Below are positions 33,032 through 41,325 of a stretch of 64,000 bases of DNA, one piece after another. Made by a program: the position numbers and the translations under genes. The stretch spans positions 1,488,001-1,552,000 of the forward strand of contig OY970234.1 of NCBI GenBank assembly GCA_963714125.1, given 5' to 3'. Origin of the DNA: CAWCAW01 sp963714125. GTDB lineage: Bacteria > Actinomycetota > Acidimicrobiia > Acidimicrobiales > UBA8190. How positions within the stretch are numbered: the stretch's first letter is position 1; each line of letters opens with the position of its first letter. The notes beneath the pieces were generated by a model that was not told where the DNA came from, did no database searches, and saw nothing but the letters and a program-made list of their open reading frames with translations.

Positions 33032-34534
33032 ATGGACCTCGAGCTGCTGCTGTCGATGGCCGTGTCGCTCGACGAGCAACGCGTGGCCGTCACCGGCCCC
33101 GATGGACGCAGTTTGACCACCGGCCAGCTCGCCGCCGCCGCCGCCGGAGCCGGCGGCTTGCTCGGTGAGCGCGGCGGGACGCGGGTCGTGTTCTGCGACG
33201 TCAACGGCCTGGCTTTTCCCGTGACGCTCTTTGGTGCCGTAGCGGCTCGCAAGCCCTTCGTCCCTTTGAATTTCCGGCTGGCAGACCACCAATTGAGCGG
33301 GGTCGTCTCCGCCGAGGATGTGGTGGTGGCCTCGGCTCAACAGGCCGAGCGGCTGAAAGGATTGGGGGCAACCGTCGCCGGCGATTCCGCCACCTTCGTG
33401 GACTCGGCCTTGGCCTCGGCCAGTGAGTCCGAGGAGCCACCCCTCGATCCCGAAGACGTGGCGCTCATGCTCTACACCAGCGGCACCACGGCCAGTCCCA
33501 AGGCCGCCCTTCTCCGCCACCGGCACCTGGCCGCCTACGTCATCGGCACCGTCGAATTCGGCAGTGCCGGTCCCGAGGAAGCGGCATTGCTCAGCGTCCC
33601 GCCGTATCACATCGCCGGCGTGATGAACCTGCTGTCCAACCTCTATGCCGGTCGACGCGTCGTCTACCTCGACGCCTTCGAACCGCAGCGGTGGTTGTCC
33701 ACCGTACGAAAAGAGGCCATCACCCACGCCATGGTGGTGCCCACCATGCTGGCCCGCATTGTCTCCGTGCTCGAGGACCAACCGGCTGAGGTGCCGAGCC
33801 TGCGCACGCTGTCGTACGGGGGCGCCAAGATGCCGACCGCTCTGATCGATAAGGCCCTTCGTCTCTTTCCGGACGTGGCCTTCGCCAACGCCTACGGTCT
33901 CACCGAGACGAGTTCGACGATCGCCGTGTTAGGGCCCGAGGATCACCGATTGGCCGTTTCGACTGACGAGCCGGACGTTCGGGCCCGGCTGGGGTCGGTG
34001 GGCATGCCGTTGCCAGGCGTGGAGATCGAGATTCGCGACGAAGGCGGGATTGCCTGTCGGCCGGGTGTCAGCGGTGATATCTACGTGCGCGGCCAACAGG
34101 TGGCGGGGGAGTACGTGGGAGCGGCTGTATCCGATGATGGCTGGTTCGCGACGCGCGACCGAGGCCACGTGGACGCTGTCGGGTATCTCTTTGTCGAAGG
34201 TCGAGCTGACGACACCATCATCAGGGGTGGCGAGAACGTGGCGCCGGCCGAGATCGAGGATGCTCTGCTCGGGCATGACGACGTTGTGGACTGTGCCGTG
34301 GTGGGCGTGGAAGACGAGGAGTGGGGGCAACGGATCGCCGCCGCCGTCGTGCTGCACCCGGGGGCGGCCTCCACGACCGATGACATCCGAGCCCATGTTC
34401 GGCTCCAGCTCAGGGCATCCAAGACGCCTGATCTCGTGGTCGTCGTCGATGAGCTCCCCTATACCGACACCGGTAAACTGCTTCGCCGGGTCGTACGCGA
34501 CCAACTCACCGCCGTGATGATGGCGGGGAACTAA
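33032..34534 (+). CDS. Acyl-CoA synthetase (AMP-binding)
   Basis: This 500-residue protein is an ANL-superfamily ligase that activates a carboxylic acid with ATP and CoA. The phosphate-binding loop 'LMLYTSGTTASPKAALLRH', the adenine motif 'ANAYGLTETSSTIAV', 'DDGWFATRDRGHVD', the hinge 'GRADDTIIRGGENVAPAEIE' and the C-terminal catalytic lysine in 'YTDTGKLLRRVV' are all present and in order. Two earlier in-frame starts (32924, 32984) add residues with no match, so I use ATG 33032. It is divergent from the SDR gene at 32849 and leads into the small gene at 34552. The acid it activates cannot be told from sequence. Confidence 0.92.
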   Translation: MDLELLLSMAVSLDEQRVAVTGPDGRSLTTGQLAAAAAGAGGLLGERGGTRVVFCDVNGLAFPVTLFGAVAARKPFVPLNFRLADHQLSGVVSAEDVVVASAQQAERLKGLGATVAGDSATFVDSALASASESEEPPLDPEDVALMLYTSGTTASPKAALLRHRHLAAYVIGTVEFGSAGPEEAALLSVPPYHIAGVMNLLSNLYAGRRVVYLDAFEPQRWLSTVRKEAITHAMVVPTMLARIVSVLEDQPAEVPSLRTLSYGGAKMPTALIDKALRLFPDVAFANAYGLTETSSTIAVLGPEDHRLAVSTDEPDVRARLGSVGMPLPGVEIEIRDEGGIACRPGVSGDIYVRGQQVAGEYVGAAVSDDGWFATRDRGHVDAVGYLFVEGRADDTIIRGGENVAPAEIEDALLGHDDVVDCAVVGVEDEEWGQRIAAAVVLHPGAASTTDDIRAHVRLQLRASKTPDLVVVVDELPYTDTGKLLRRVVRDQLTAVMMAGN

Positions 34535-34551
34535 CTAGCCGTTAAGGACAG

Positions 34552-34860
34552 ATGATGATTCTCACCGTCGGGTCTCGTTGGAAGAGTGCGGTGTCGGAGA
34601 CCGAGGTTGTGGTGGTTCGTCAGGTCGATGGTGATCACCGGCTGGCATGTGGTGGCCCGGACATGGGGCCTCTCGGGACCCAAGCCACCGGCAGCACCGT
34701 CGATCCGTCCCTGGCGGGCCCCACGCTGTTGGGAAAGCGCTATGAGGACGAGGCGTCAGGCCTCGAATTGCTGTGCACCAAGAGGGGCGAAGGCGCTCTT
34801 ACCTTTGACGGAGCCGTCCTGACGGTCAAGGGAGCAAAACCCTTGCCGGCGTCCGACTGA
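34552..34860 (+). CDS. Conserved 102-aa protein linked to acyl-CoA ligase
   Basis: This small soluble protein has the conserved pattern 'LTVGSRWKSAVSETEVVVVR', 'LACGGPDM', 'LLGKRYEDEASGLELLCTKR' and 'GAKPLPASD'. I have the impression that similar proteins sit next to acyl-CoA synthetases and dehydrogenases in mycobacteria and relatives, but I cannot name a family or function. It has two cysteines (in CGG and LLCTK), too few for a zinc site alone. It starts 17 bp after the ligase stop and is probably co-transcribed. Confidence 0.75.
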   Translation: MMILTVGSRWKSAVSETEVVVVRQVDGDHRLACGGPDMGPLGTQATGSTVDPSLAGPTLLGKRYEDEASGLELLCTKRGEGALTFDGAVLTVKGAKPLPASD

Positions 34861-34880
34861 GCTGAGGTCGGCGTCGGAGT

Positions 34881-35444
34881 TCAGTGGTGTCCGGCGCGAC
34901 CGGACGCGTCCGTGAGTTCCGCTCCGGCGTTCGGACATGAGTCGGTGAGGTTTCCGAGGAGGCCCAACTCGTCGGGGGATGTGCCCCGAATCGAAACCAG
35001 GTGATCGAGGAGTCGCTCACTGATCACCCGCAAGGCCTTGAGTTGGGCCGCGTCGAGCTGGTCGAAGAGATGCGTGCGAACGCTCTCGACGTGAAGGGGA
35101 GCGGCTGCCTCCAAGGCGGCCAGTCCGACATCAGTGAGGACGGCGAACGCCCCCCGCCGGTCCGATGGACAGGTCTCTCGACCCACCCATCCCAATTCCT
35201 CGAGCCTGGCCACGGTGTGGGACAAGCGGCTGCGAGACGACTGAGATCGGTCGGCCAGCTCACTCATCCGTAGGCGCCGTTCGGGGGCCTCGGACAGGCG
35301 GACGAGGACCTCGTAGTAAGGCGCCGTCATGGAGGCGTCGCGCTGCAGCTCTCGGTCGAACTGTTCAAAGAGAAGGTTGGTGGCCAGCATGAAGGTGCGC
35401 CACGTGCGCTGTTCTTCCCGGTCGAGCCAACGGGTCTCTGCCAT
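34881..35444 (-). CDS. MarR-family transcriptional regulator
   Basis: This 187-residue protein has the MarR winged helix. Helix-turn-helix residues 'RRLRMSELADRSQSSRSRLS' are followed by 'HTVARLEELGWVGRETCPSD', and the wing holds 'RRGAFAVLTDVGLAALEA', typical of MarR. The dimerisation helices lie at both ends. It is divergent from the YceI gene. Two palindromes in the 102-bp gap overlap the YceI promoter, so it probably represses YceI and itself. MarR proteins commonly respond to phenolic or oxidative compounds; the ligand here is unknown. Confidence 0.9.
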   Translation of the reverse strand: MAETRWLDREEQRTWRTFMLATNLLFEQFDRELQRDASMTAPYYEVLVRLSEAPERRLRMSELADRSQSSRSRLSHTVARLEELGWVGRETCPSDRRGAFAVLTDVGLAALEAAAPLHVESVRTHLFDQLDAAQLKALRVISERLLDHLVSIRGTSPDELGLLGNLTDSCPNAGAELTDASGRAGHH

Positions 35445-35464
35445 ACGGCCATTATAGGGGAAGT

Positions 35465-35513
35465 AGTTGACATTTCAACTAGATCGGGATAATGTTGGTT
35501 TCAACAGTTGAAA
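35465..35513 (+). promoter_or_regulatory. YceI promoter with two palindromic MarR-type operators
   Basis: TTGACA at 35467-35472 and TAATGT at 35490-35495 are separated by 17 bp, a near-consensus housekeeping promoter reading towards yceI. The inverted repeat AGTTGA-CATT-TCAACT at 35465-35480 covers the -35 box. A 15-bp perfect palindrome, TTTCAACAGTTGAAA, at 35499-35513 lies just beyond the -10 box and would cover the start of transcription. Both share the half-site TTCAAC/TCAACT. The position suits repression by the adjacent MarR protein. Confidence 0.8.
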
Positions 35514-35546
35514 GTGACAACAAGGTCACAACACAAGGAGGCAGCC

Positions 35547-36131
35547 ATGAGCAGCTCCACATCCACCGTTGCCGCCACTCTCCCCGGCTACATCGCAGGC
35601 ACTTGGGACATCGACGCGGTGCACTCGGAGGTGTCGTTTGTCGTTCGGCACATGGTGGTGAGCAAGGTCCGGGGTCGATTCGACAAGTTCGAAGGCGTGA
35701 TCGTCACCGCCGATGATCCTCTGCAGTCCTCAGTGGAGGCGTCCATCGATGCCGGGTCCATCAACACCAACCAGGAACAGCGAGACGACCACATCCGATC
35801 GGCCGACTTCCTGGATGTCGAGAACCACCCGGCTATCACGTTCCGCTCCACAGCGCTGCGCCCCGTCGGCGGCGATTTCGACCTCGACGGCGAGCTCTCC
35901 ATTCGCGGCGTGACCAAGCCGGTCACCTTGACGCTCGAGGCCAACGGCTTCACGCCTGACGCATGGGGTGGCACTCGCACCGGTTTTTCGGCTTCGGTAG
36001 AAATCAACCGTACGGACTTTGACGTGAGCTACAACGGTCCCATTCCCGGCGCCGACAACGCCATGGTGCTCAGCGACAAGATCACGTTGCACCTCGAGAT
36101 CGAGGCAGTTCTTCGCCAGCCTGCTGCGTAA
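35547..36131 (+). CDS. yceI: YceI-family protein
   Basis: This 194-residue protein is a YceI lipocalin-like barrel: 'GTWDIDAVHSEVSFVVRHM', 'VRGRFDKFEGVIVTA', 'RDDHIRSADFLDVENHPAIT', 'GELSIRGVTKPVTLTLEANG', 'FSASVEINRTDFDVSYN'. YceI proteins bind polyisoprenoids or similar amphiphiles. It has no signal peptide here, unlike the E. coli protein, so it is probably cytoplasmic. ATG 35547 has AAGGAGG eleven bases upstream; a longer start at 35508 lies in the operator region. It is divergent from the MarR gene and ends before a strong hairpin terminator. Confidence 0.93.
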   Translation: MSSSTSTVAATLPGYIAGTWDIDAVHSEVSFVVRHMVVSKVRGRFDKFEGVIVTADDPLQSSVEASIDAGSINTNQEQRDDHIRSADFLDVENHPAITFRSTALRPVGGDFDLDGELSIRGVTKPVTLTLEANGFTPDAWGGTRTGFSASVEINRTDFDVSYNGPIPGADNAMVLSDKITLHLEIEAVLRQPAA

Positions 36132-36156
36132 TCCATCTTCACAGTTGACCGTAGAA

Positions 36157-36198
36157 AGCGATGCCCGGGTGCTTGCACCCGGGCATCGCTCTTGTTTG
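36157..36198 (+). terminator. Rho-independent terminator of the YceI gene
   Basis: AGCGATGCCCGGGTG at 36157-36171 pairs perfectly with CACCCGGGCATCGCT at 36176-36190 across a CTTG loop. A T-rich tail (CTTGTTTG) follows. It lies 26 bp after the YceI stop. Confidence 0.88.
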
Positions 36199-36664
36199 TG
36201 CGCGTGCGGAGAACCCTACGGAGTTCGGGCTCGCTCCGATGACACCAGTGACGATGCCGAGAAGCCGCTGAGGGCGGTTTCTTGCCGTGATGACCTCAAA
36301 GCGGGACGACGCGTGATGGGGGAGTAGGACCGGTCACATCGGAGTGATATCCCGGTCCGATCCCGCCACGAGTCTCAGCTGGAGGTTGAGGGTTCCACCC
36401 GCCGTTTGATTCGAGGCTTAGCCGCCATTTTGGTCGTTTGAACTCGGCACCTGAGCCCGTTGTCGCACCCTGATCCGTATGGAGGCGCGTCTCCGGACCT
36501 TCGAACGCGCTCCACGTCCCGAGCCTGGAGCATTGCCGTCGTCACCCCTCGGTTCATCCCTGAATCACACGGTGCTCGTGTTGAGTCACGTCGTGGAGGG
36601 GCCGAACTCTCCCTAGTCACCGCACCATTCCTGTACCGACGCGGACACAGCTACGGAGATCGAG
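36199..36664. other. Long intergenic region before the Kelch/repeat surface-protein gene
   Basis: About 465 bp without a gene I can support. Several open frames cross it but none has a recognisable product. It should contain the promoter of the surface-protein operon. I see no clear palindrome. Coding resumes with a small ORF at 36665. Confidence 0.5.
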
Positions 36665-36811
36665 ATGACCAAAACGAGGAGTGGGGCGGACATTGATTTC
36701 TCGTCGCCGAAGCAGGCGACGGCGGGCACACCAACCTCGATACCAGCTGGACCGGAAGTGATCTTTCGAAACTTCTCGACAGCGTCAGCGGAGCTGATCG
36801 GAGCCTCATGA
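36665..36811 (+). CDS. Possible 48-aa leader ORF before the surface protein
   Basis: A short frame begins with ATG 36665, with GGAG eight to eleven bases upstream, and ends with TGA overlapping the next gene's start (ATGA at 36808-36811). Its product is polar: 'MTKTRSGADIDFSSPKQAT', then 'GPEVIFRNFSTASAELIG'. It has no membrane segment and matches no family I know. The exact 4-bp overlap and the ribosome site are the only support; it could be a translational-coupling leader, or chance. Confidence 0.4.
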   Translation: MTKTRSGADIDFSSPKQATAGTPTSIPAGPEVIFRNFSTASAELIGAS

Positions 36812-39192
36812 ACACCCACCGCAACGATGAAAGTCCGAGCGTCATGGACAAGATGGCACGGTCGTTCTTGGCCGCCCTCGTCATGGTGTCGGTATTGGCC
36901 GGCGTTGTCCTGGTGGCAAGCCAGCCGGCCAGTGCCACAACGCCCACGTGGTTCGAAGCTTCTTCATCGACATCAGGTCTGGCGGCGCGCAACAGCGCCA
37001 CCATGGCCTACGACCCGGCGACAAATCAGACGATCCTCTTTGGCGGCAACAACGGCAGCACGTACTACAACGACACGTGGGTGTGGTCCGGCACGAGCTG
37101 GACCGAGGTTGCGACCACGGGGCCCGTGGGCGCGGGCCGAGAGGGCGTCGATATGGCCTACGACTCCAACACGGGCCAGTTCCTGCTCTTCGGCGGCGAC
37201 AACAACGGGACGTACTACAACGACACCTACGACTGGGTCTGGAACGCGACCACGAACACGGGCACCTGGAACCCGCTCACCACGACGGGAACCTTGCCAA
37301 CGGCGCGATACGCGGGGTCTATGGCCTATGACAGCGCCACCAGCCAGATGCTCCTCTTCGGCGGTCAGGGAAGTAGCGGCTATCTCGGGGACACCTGGAG
37401 CTGGACATGGAACTCGGGGCTGAACCAGGGCACCTGGAACTCGCTCACCACGACTCCATCATCTACGACGATGGCTCGGTTCTTGCCGCAGATGGCCTAT
37501 GACACATCGTCTAGTCAGCTCGTGCTCTTCGGCGGCTACGGCTCCAGTGGTTACCTAGACGACACCTACGTCTGGAGTTGGAACGGGACCACCGGCACCT
37601 GGAACAATGCCGCACCATCGAACCCGCCGACGGGTCGTATGGCCGGCACCATCGCCTACGACAGCGCCACCAGTGAGCTCGTTCTCTTCGGGGGGTCCGC
37701 ATCAGCGGGACTCCAGGACGACACCTGGGGTTGGACCAGTACGACGGGTTCAACCACGGGGACATGGACCAACCTCACGCCGACGCTTTCTCCATCGCCG
37801 GGCCGAAACGATGCGGCCATGGCCTACGACACCACAACCAGCCAGATGGTCCTCTACGGCGGTTACAACGGCGGCAACCTGGGTGACACCTGGTTGATGG
37901 GAGTACCGATCGTGACGGCGGTAAGTCCCGTCTCTGGATCGACGGCCGGCAGTACAAGCGTCCTCATTACAGGGGCCGGGTTCAACGGATCCATGACGGT
38001 GAGTTTCGGTTCGACGGCGGCCACCGGTGTCACCGTCACCTCGTCCACCTCTATCACGGCGACAGCACCGGCGGGAAGTGCCAACACCACGGTCAACGTC
38101 ACGGTCACCAACTCCCTAGGGACCAGCCCGACGTCGGGGGTCGATCAGTACGCCTATGAGGACGCGCCCACCGTCACTGCCATCAGCCCCAGTTCGGGCA
38201 CCACGGTCGGAGGTACCAGCGTCACCATCACCGGCACCAACTTCACCGATGCCACCGGCGTCACCTTCGGGACTGGCAACTCTGCCTCGAGCTACAGCGT
38301 GATCTCGTCTACCTCCATGACGGCTACCTCTCCATCGGGCACCGGCACCGTCGACATCCAAGTGACCACGCCGGTGGGAACGTCGTTGGCGAACGTGTCT
38401 GATGATGGGTTCACCTATGAGACCGTGTCGGCAACGGTGACCGCGGTCCCGGGTTACAGGTTGGCCGAGTCCGATGGTGCGGTCGTCTCGTTTGGTGCAG
38501 ATGTGACCTATGGATCCATGAGTGCCGTTCACCTGGCCGGACCGGCGGTGGGATTGGCAGCCACCCCCGACGGCAACGGCTACTGGCTGGTGGCGTCCGA
38601 CGGTGGGGTCTTCGCCTTCGGCGACGCCGTCTTCAGCGGATCGCTGGGTCACACCCATCTCAACCAGCCCATCGTGGGAATGGCCCCAACTTCAGACGGC
38701 AACGGCTACTGGCTGGTGGCATCCGACGGCGGTGTCTTCGCCTTCGGCGACGCCGTCTTCAGCGGATCGCTGGGTCACACCCATCTCAACCGGCCCATCG
38801 TGGGAATGACGCCCACCCCCGACGGCAACGGCTACTGGCTGGTGGCATCTGATGGCGGGGTCTTCGCATTCGGCGACGCCGTCTTCCATGGTTCACTCGG
38901 TCACGCCCACCTCAAGCAGCCCATCGTGGGACTGTCTTCGACTCCTGACGGCGACGGTTACTGGCTGGTGGGATCCGATGGCGGTGTCTTCGCCTACGGC
39001 GACGCCACTTACTACGGCTCACTCAGTCGAGCCCACCTCGACACGCCCATCGTGGGAATCACGGCCACCTCCGACGGCAAGGGCTACTGGCTGGTGGCAT
39101 CCGATGGCGGGATCTTCTCCTTCGGCGACGCCGCCTTCTACGGCTCAGATGGGAATTCGCTCGGCACCTCAGTGGTCGGGTTCGCCGCATGA
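36808..39192 (+). CDS. Secreted Kelch/IPT surface protein with GYWLVASDGG repeats
   Basis: This 794-residue exported protein has a signal peptide with hydrophobic core 'SFLAALVMVSVLAGVVLVAS' and an Ala-x-Ala-like end near residue 45. Residues 55-365 contain about six Kelch-like repeats ('TMAYDPATNQTILFGG' and 'NDTWVWSGTSWT'), expected to fold as a beta-propeller. Two IPT/TIG domains follow at about 370-545 ('VTAVSPVSGSTAG', 'VTAISPSSGTTVGG'). Six tandem repeats of 42 residues form the C-terminus; the first is degenerate and the last short. There is no sorting motif or membrane tail. The likely role is binding at the cell surface or outside the cell, but the ligand is unknown. Confidence 0.88.
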   Translation: MNTHRNDESPSVMDKMARSFLAALVMVSVLAGVVLVASQPASATTPTWFEASSSTSGLAARNSATMAYDPATNQTILFGGNNGSTYYNDTWVWSGTSWTEVATTGPVGAGREGVDMAYDSNTGQFLLFGGDNNGTYYNDTYDWVWNATTNTGTWNPLTTTGTLPTARYAGSMAYDSATSQMLLFGGQGSSGYLGDTWSWTWNSGLNQGTWNSLTTTPSSTTMARFLPQMAYDTSSSQLVLFGGYGSSGYLDDTYVWSWNGTTGTWNNAAPSNPPTGRMAGTIAYDSATSELVLFGGSASAGLQDDTWGWTSTTGSTTGTWTNLTPTLSPSPGRNDAAMAYDTTTSQMVLYGGYNGGNLGDTWLMGVPIVTAVSPVSGSTAGSTSVLITGAGFNGSMTVSFGSTAATGVTVTSSTSITATAPAGSANTTVNVTVTNSLGTSPTSGVDQYAYEDAPTVTAISPSSGTTVGGTSVTITGTNFTDATGVTFGTGNSASSYSVISSTSMTATSPSGTGTVDIQVTTPVGTSLANVSDDGFTYETVSATVTAVPGYRLAESDGAVVSFGADVTYGSMSAVHLAGPAVGLAATPDGNGYWLVASDGGVFAFGDAVFSGSLGHTHLNQPIVGMAPTSDGNGYWLVASDGGVFAFGDAVFSGSLGHTHLNRPIVGMTPTPDGNGYWLVASDGGVFAFGDAVFHGSLGHAHLKQPIVGLSSTPDGDGYWLVGSDGGVFAYGDATYYGSLSRAHLDTPIVGITATSDGKGYWLVASDGGIFSFGDAAFYGSDGNSLGTSVVGFAA
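38452..39189 (+). repeat. Tandem 126-bp coding repeats (GYWLV... units)
   Basis: Units start at 38452, 38578, 38704, 38830 and 38956, each exactly 126 bp, and a shortened sixth begins at 39082. The second and third are almost identical in DNA over long stretches, a sign of recent duplication or gene conversion. Each encodes a 42-residue block such as 'GYWLVASDGGVFAFGDAVF' followed by GSLGHTHL and a PIVGM-type end. Confidence 0.9.
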
Positions 39193-39291
39193 GCCGGCGC
39201 CGAAGCCGGCAACGAGAAGCCGGCGCTCGCAGTCACTTCATCATCAACGTTCAGAGGGTGAGCGTTCGGGGGTCATACCCAAGGAGTCCAC

Positions 39292-40911
39292 GTGACTGAT
39301 ACCGAGACCACCGGCAGCAGGTCGAGGAACCTCGTTCTGGCCGCCATGGTGGTGGCCGTGTCGATGACCTTCATCGATCAGACCATCGTCTCCATCGCCG
39401 CCCCCCAGATTCAGAGGCACTTGGGGCTCACGAGCACGGGACTGCAGTGGGCCATCAATGCCTATCTGCTGTCTTTGGCCGCTCTCTTCGCCTTCGGCGG
39501 TCGACTGGCCGACACCCTCGGCCACCGGCGCATGGTCACCATCGGTGTGGTCGTGTTCGCCGCCGCCTCAGGGCTGTGTGGCCTTACCCCGAAAGGGAGC
39601 CTCGCTGAGGCGTGGATCGTGGCCTTCCGGATCCTTCAGGGTGCCGGTGGGGCCATCATGTTCCCGGCCGCCTTGGCCATCGTGGTGCAGGCCTTCGCCC
39701 AGAACGAACGGGGGAAGGCCCTGGCCGTCTTCTTTGGTGTGGCCGGCGGGTTGACGGCCATCGGTCCCATTCTGGGCGGCGTGCTCACGCAGTGGACATG
39801 GCGGGCCATCTTCTGGGTGAACATCCCGGTGGCCATCGTGGCGCTCATCCTCATTGCCGTGGCCAAGCCGGTGACGAGCTACAAATCGGCGACGGTGGAT
39901 TATCGGGGCCTCGTTCTCATAGCGGCGGGCGTCGGACTCAGCGTGTTCGGATTCCAGCAGTCGTTGGTGTGGGGCTGGGGCAACCCGGCCATCGGGCTCA
40001 GCATCGCGGCGGGTGTAATCCTCATTGCCGTCTTCGGTGTCATCGAGAGCCGCACGCCCGAACCCCTCATGAAGATCACCATCTTCCGGATCCGGGCCTT
40101 TCTGGTAGAGAACCTGGTCCTCGGTGTGGCCATGCTCGTATTCATTCCCGTGTTCTTCTTTGCCAGCGAATATGCCCAGATCGCGTTGGGCGAAAGCGCC
40201 TCCAAGGCGGGCCTGTTCTTGTTGTACTTCTTCGTCGGTTTCGTGATCACCGCCCAGATCGGTGGCAAGATGCTCGATCAGCGCGGCGCCAAGCGGCCCG
40301 TGGTCATCGGCTGCGCCCTGGCCGCCGTCGGTTTCTACCTCTGGGCTCAACACGTGACCCAGCTCAGTTTGGGAGCCCAGAAATGGGACATCATCGTGGC
40401 GGGAGCGGGCATGGGGTTTATCGTCGGCCCGGCCAGTACCGACGCCGTCAACCGGGCGTCGCGTCTTTCGTATGGGGAGGCGACGGGCATCACCCAGACG
40501 GTGCGGAACTTTGCCGCCAGTCTGGGACTCGCCGTTCTCGGCACCATCCTGGTCTCGCAGATGCGATCTCGCCTCGTGACTTCCTTCGAGTCCCATGGCT
40601 TGGCGCACGTGCGGGCGGTGACTCAAGCGTCGGCCATCGCGCAATCTCCGGCGGGGAGTGGCACTACGGCAGCAATTCCTCATTTCATCCGCCTCGACTT
40701 CGCCTATTCGACCCGCACCGTGTTCCTGGTCATGGCCGGGATCATGGCCGTGGCCACGGTGGTGGCCCTGGTGGGCTTGCAAGGAGACGACCCGAAGGAC
40801 TCGAAGCAGCCAGGCCATACCGAGGGCACCGAGAGTCATCAACCTGGGCGCCACGTCCGGGGACGCCATGACCTCGTGAGCCGCAGCACGAAGGTGATGC
40901 CAACGGGGTGA
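39292..40911 (+). CDS. DHA2-family MFS drug exporter
   Basis: This 539-residue transporter starts with GTG and has about 14 membrane helices, as in EmrB/QacA-type H+-antiporters. Family motifs are visible: 'MTFIDQTIVSIAAPQIQRHL' in helix 1 (with the D-x-T-I-V pattern), 'FGGRLADTLGHRRMVTIGVV' as motif A, and 'RILQGAGGAIMFPAALAIVV' as motif B/C region. The C-terminal tail is polar and histidine-rich. It probably exports a toxic compound from the cytoplasm. It lies 99 bp downstream of the surface-protein gene. An ArsR regulator is 93 bp further on but belongs to another operon. Confidence 0.92.
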   Translation: MTDTETTGSRSRNLVLAAMVVAVSMTFIDQTIVSIAAPQIQRHLGLTSTGLQWAINAYLLSLAALFAFGGRLADTLGHRRMVTIGVVVFAAASGLCGLTPKGSLAEAWIVAFRILQGAGGAIMFPAALAIVVQAFAQNERGKALAVFFGVAGGLTAIGPILGGVLTQWTWRAIFWVNIPVAIVALILIAVAKPVTSYKSATVDYRGLVLIAAGVGLSVFGFQQSLVWGWGNPAIGLSIAAGVILIAVFGVIESRTPEPLMKITIFRIRAFLVENLVLGVAMLVFIPVFFFASEYAQIALGESASKAGLFLLYFFVGFVITAQIGGKMLDQRGAKRPVVIGCALAAVGFYLWAQHVTQLSLGAQKWDIIVAGAGMGFIVGPASTDAVNRASRLSYGEATGITQTVRNFAASLGLAVLGTILVSQMRSRLVTSFESHGLAHVRAVTQASAIAQSPAGSGTTAAIPHFIRLDFAYSTRTVFLVMAGIMAVATVVALVGLQGDDPKDSKQPGHTEGTESHQPGRHVRGRHDLVSRSTKVMPTG

Positions 40912-40959
40912 GGCGGTGGCCCGCCACCCTGACGACGCACCGGCCGTCCCCGTGAGCTA

Positions 40960-40979
40960 CCGTAACCCACGTGTTACGG
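40960..40979. promoter_or_regulatory. Palindrome before the ArsR operon
   Basis: CCGTAAC at 40960-40966 is mirrored by GTTACGG at 40973-40979 around CCACGT, giving a 20-bp site that ends 25 bp before the ArsR start. ArsR-type repressors usually bind such sites in their own promoters. The extended palindrome includes CACGTG at its centre. Confidence 0.6.
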
Positions 40980-41004
40980 ATAGCAGCTCAAGCGGGGTCT
41001 CGAC

Positions 41005-41325
41005 ATGGCCGGTGAATCTGCCGCCTTCGATGCCCTGGCCGATGGCTATCGCCGTGAGATCCTGGCCATCCTTCGCCACGGTGATCAGGCCGTCCAGGAG
41101 ATTGCCGACCAGCTTCCCATCAGCCGGCCCGCCGTTTCCCGTCATCTCCGACTCTTGAGGGAGGCCGGCTTCGTCGACGAGGAACCGGTGGGCACGCGCC
41201 ACGTCTACCGCCTGCGTGACGAAGGGCTTGAGGCGGTGCGCCGGTATCTGGAAACGATCTGGGGCGACAGCGCCACGCGGTTCCGCTTGGTGGCCGAGAA
41301 CCTGGACCAGGGGCGGCGACGGTGA
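41005..41325 (+). CDS. ArsR-family transcriptional regulator
   Basis: This 106-residue protein is a winged-helix ArsR repressor: 'FDALADGYRREILAILRHGD', then 'EIADQLPISRPAVSRHLRLL' (recognition helix), then 'EAGFVDEEPVGTRHVYRL' for the wing. It lacks the ELCVCDL metal site of SmtB/ArsR and is of the subgroup usually paired with an AHSA1-family protein, as here. The next gene overlaps by 4 bp. It probably represses the operon 41005-42483 through the palindrome at 40960-40979. Confidence 0.92.
   Translation: MAGESAAFDALADGYRREILAILRHGDQAVQEIADQLPISRPAVSRHLRLLREAGFVDEEPVGTRHVYRLRDEGLEAVRRYLETIWGDSATRFRLVAENLDQGRRR

Noticed and set aside
38452..39189. CRISPR-like periodic repeats
   Set aside because: The period is codon-phased inside a coding frame, and there are no short palindromic repeats or unique spacers.
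39568..40869. 433-codon minus-strand frame opposite the DHA2 exporter, and a 419-codon plus frame at 39612-40871
   Set aside because: Both are shadows of the exporter, rich in His/Arg/Gly with no motif. The exporter frame has membrane helices and family motifs.
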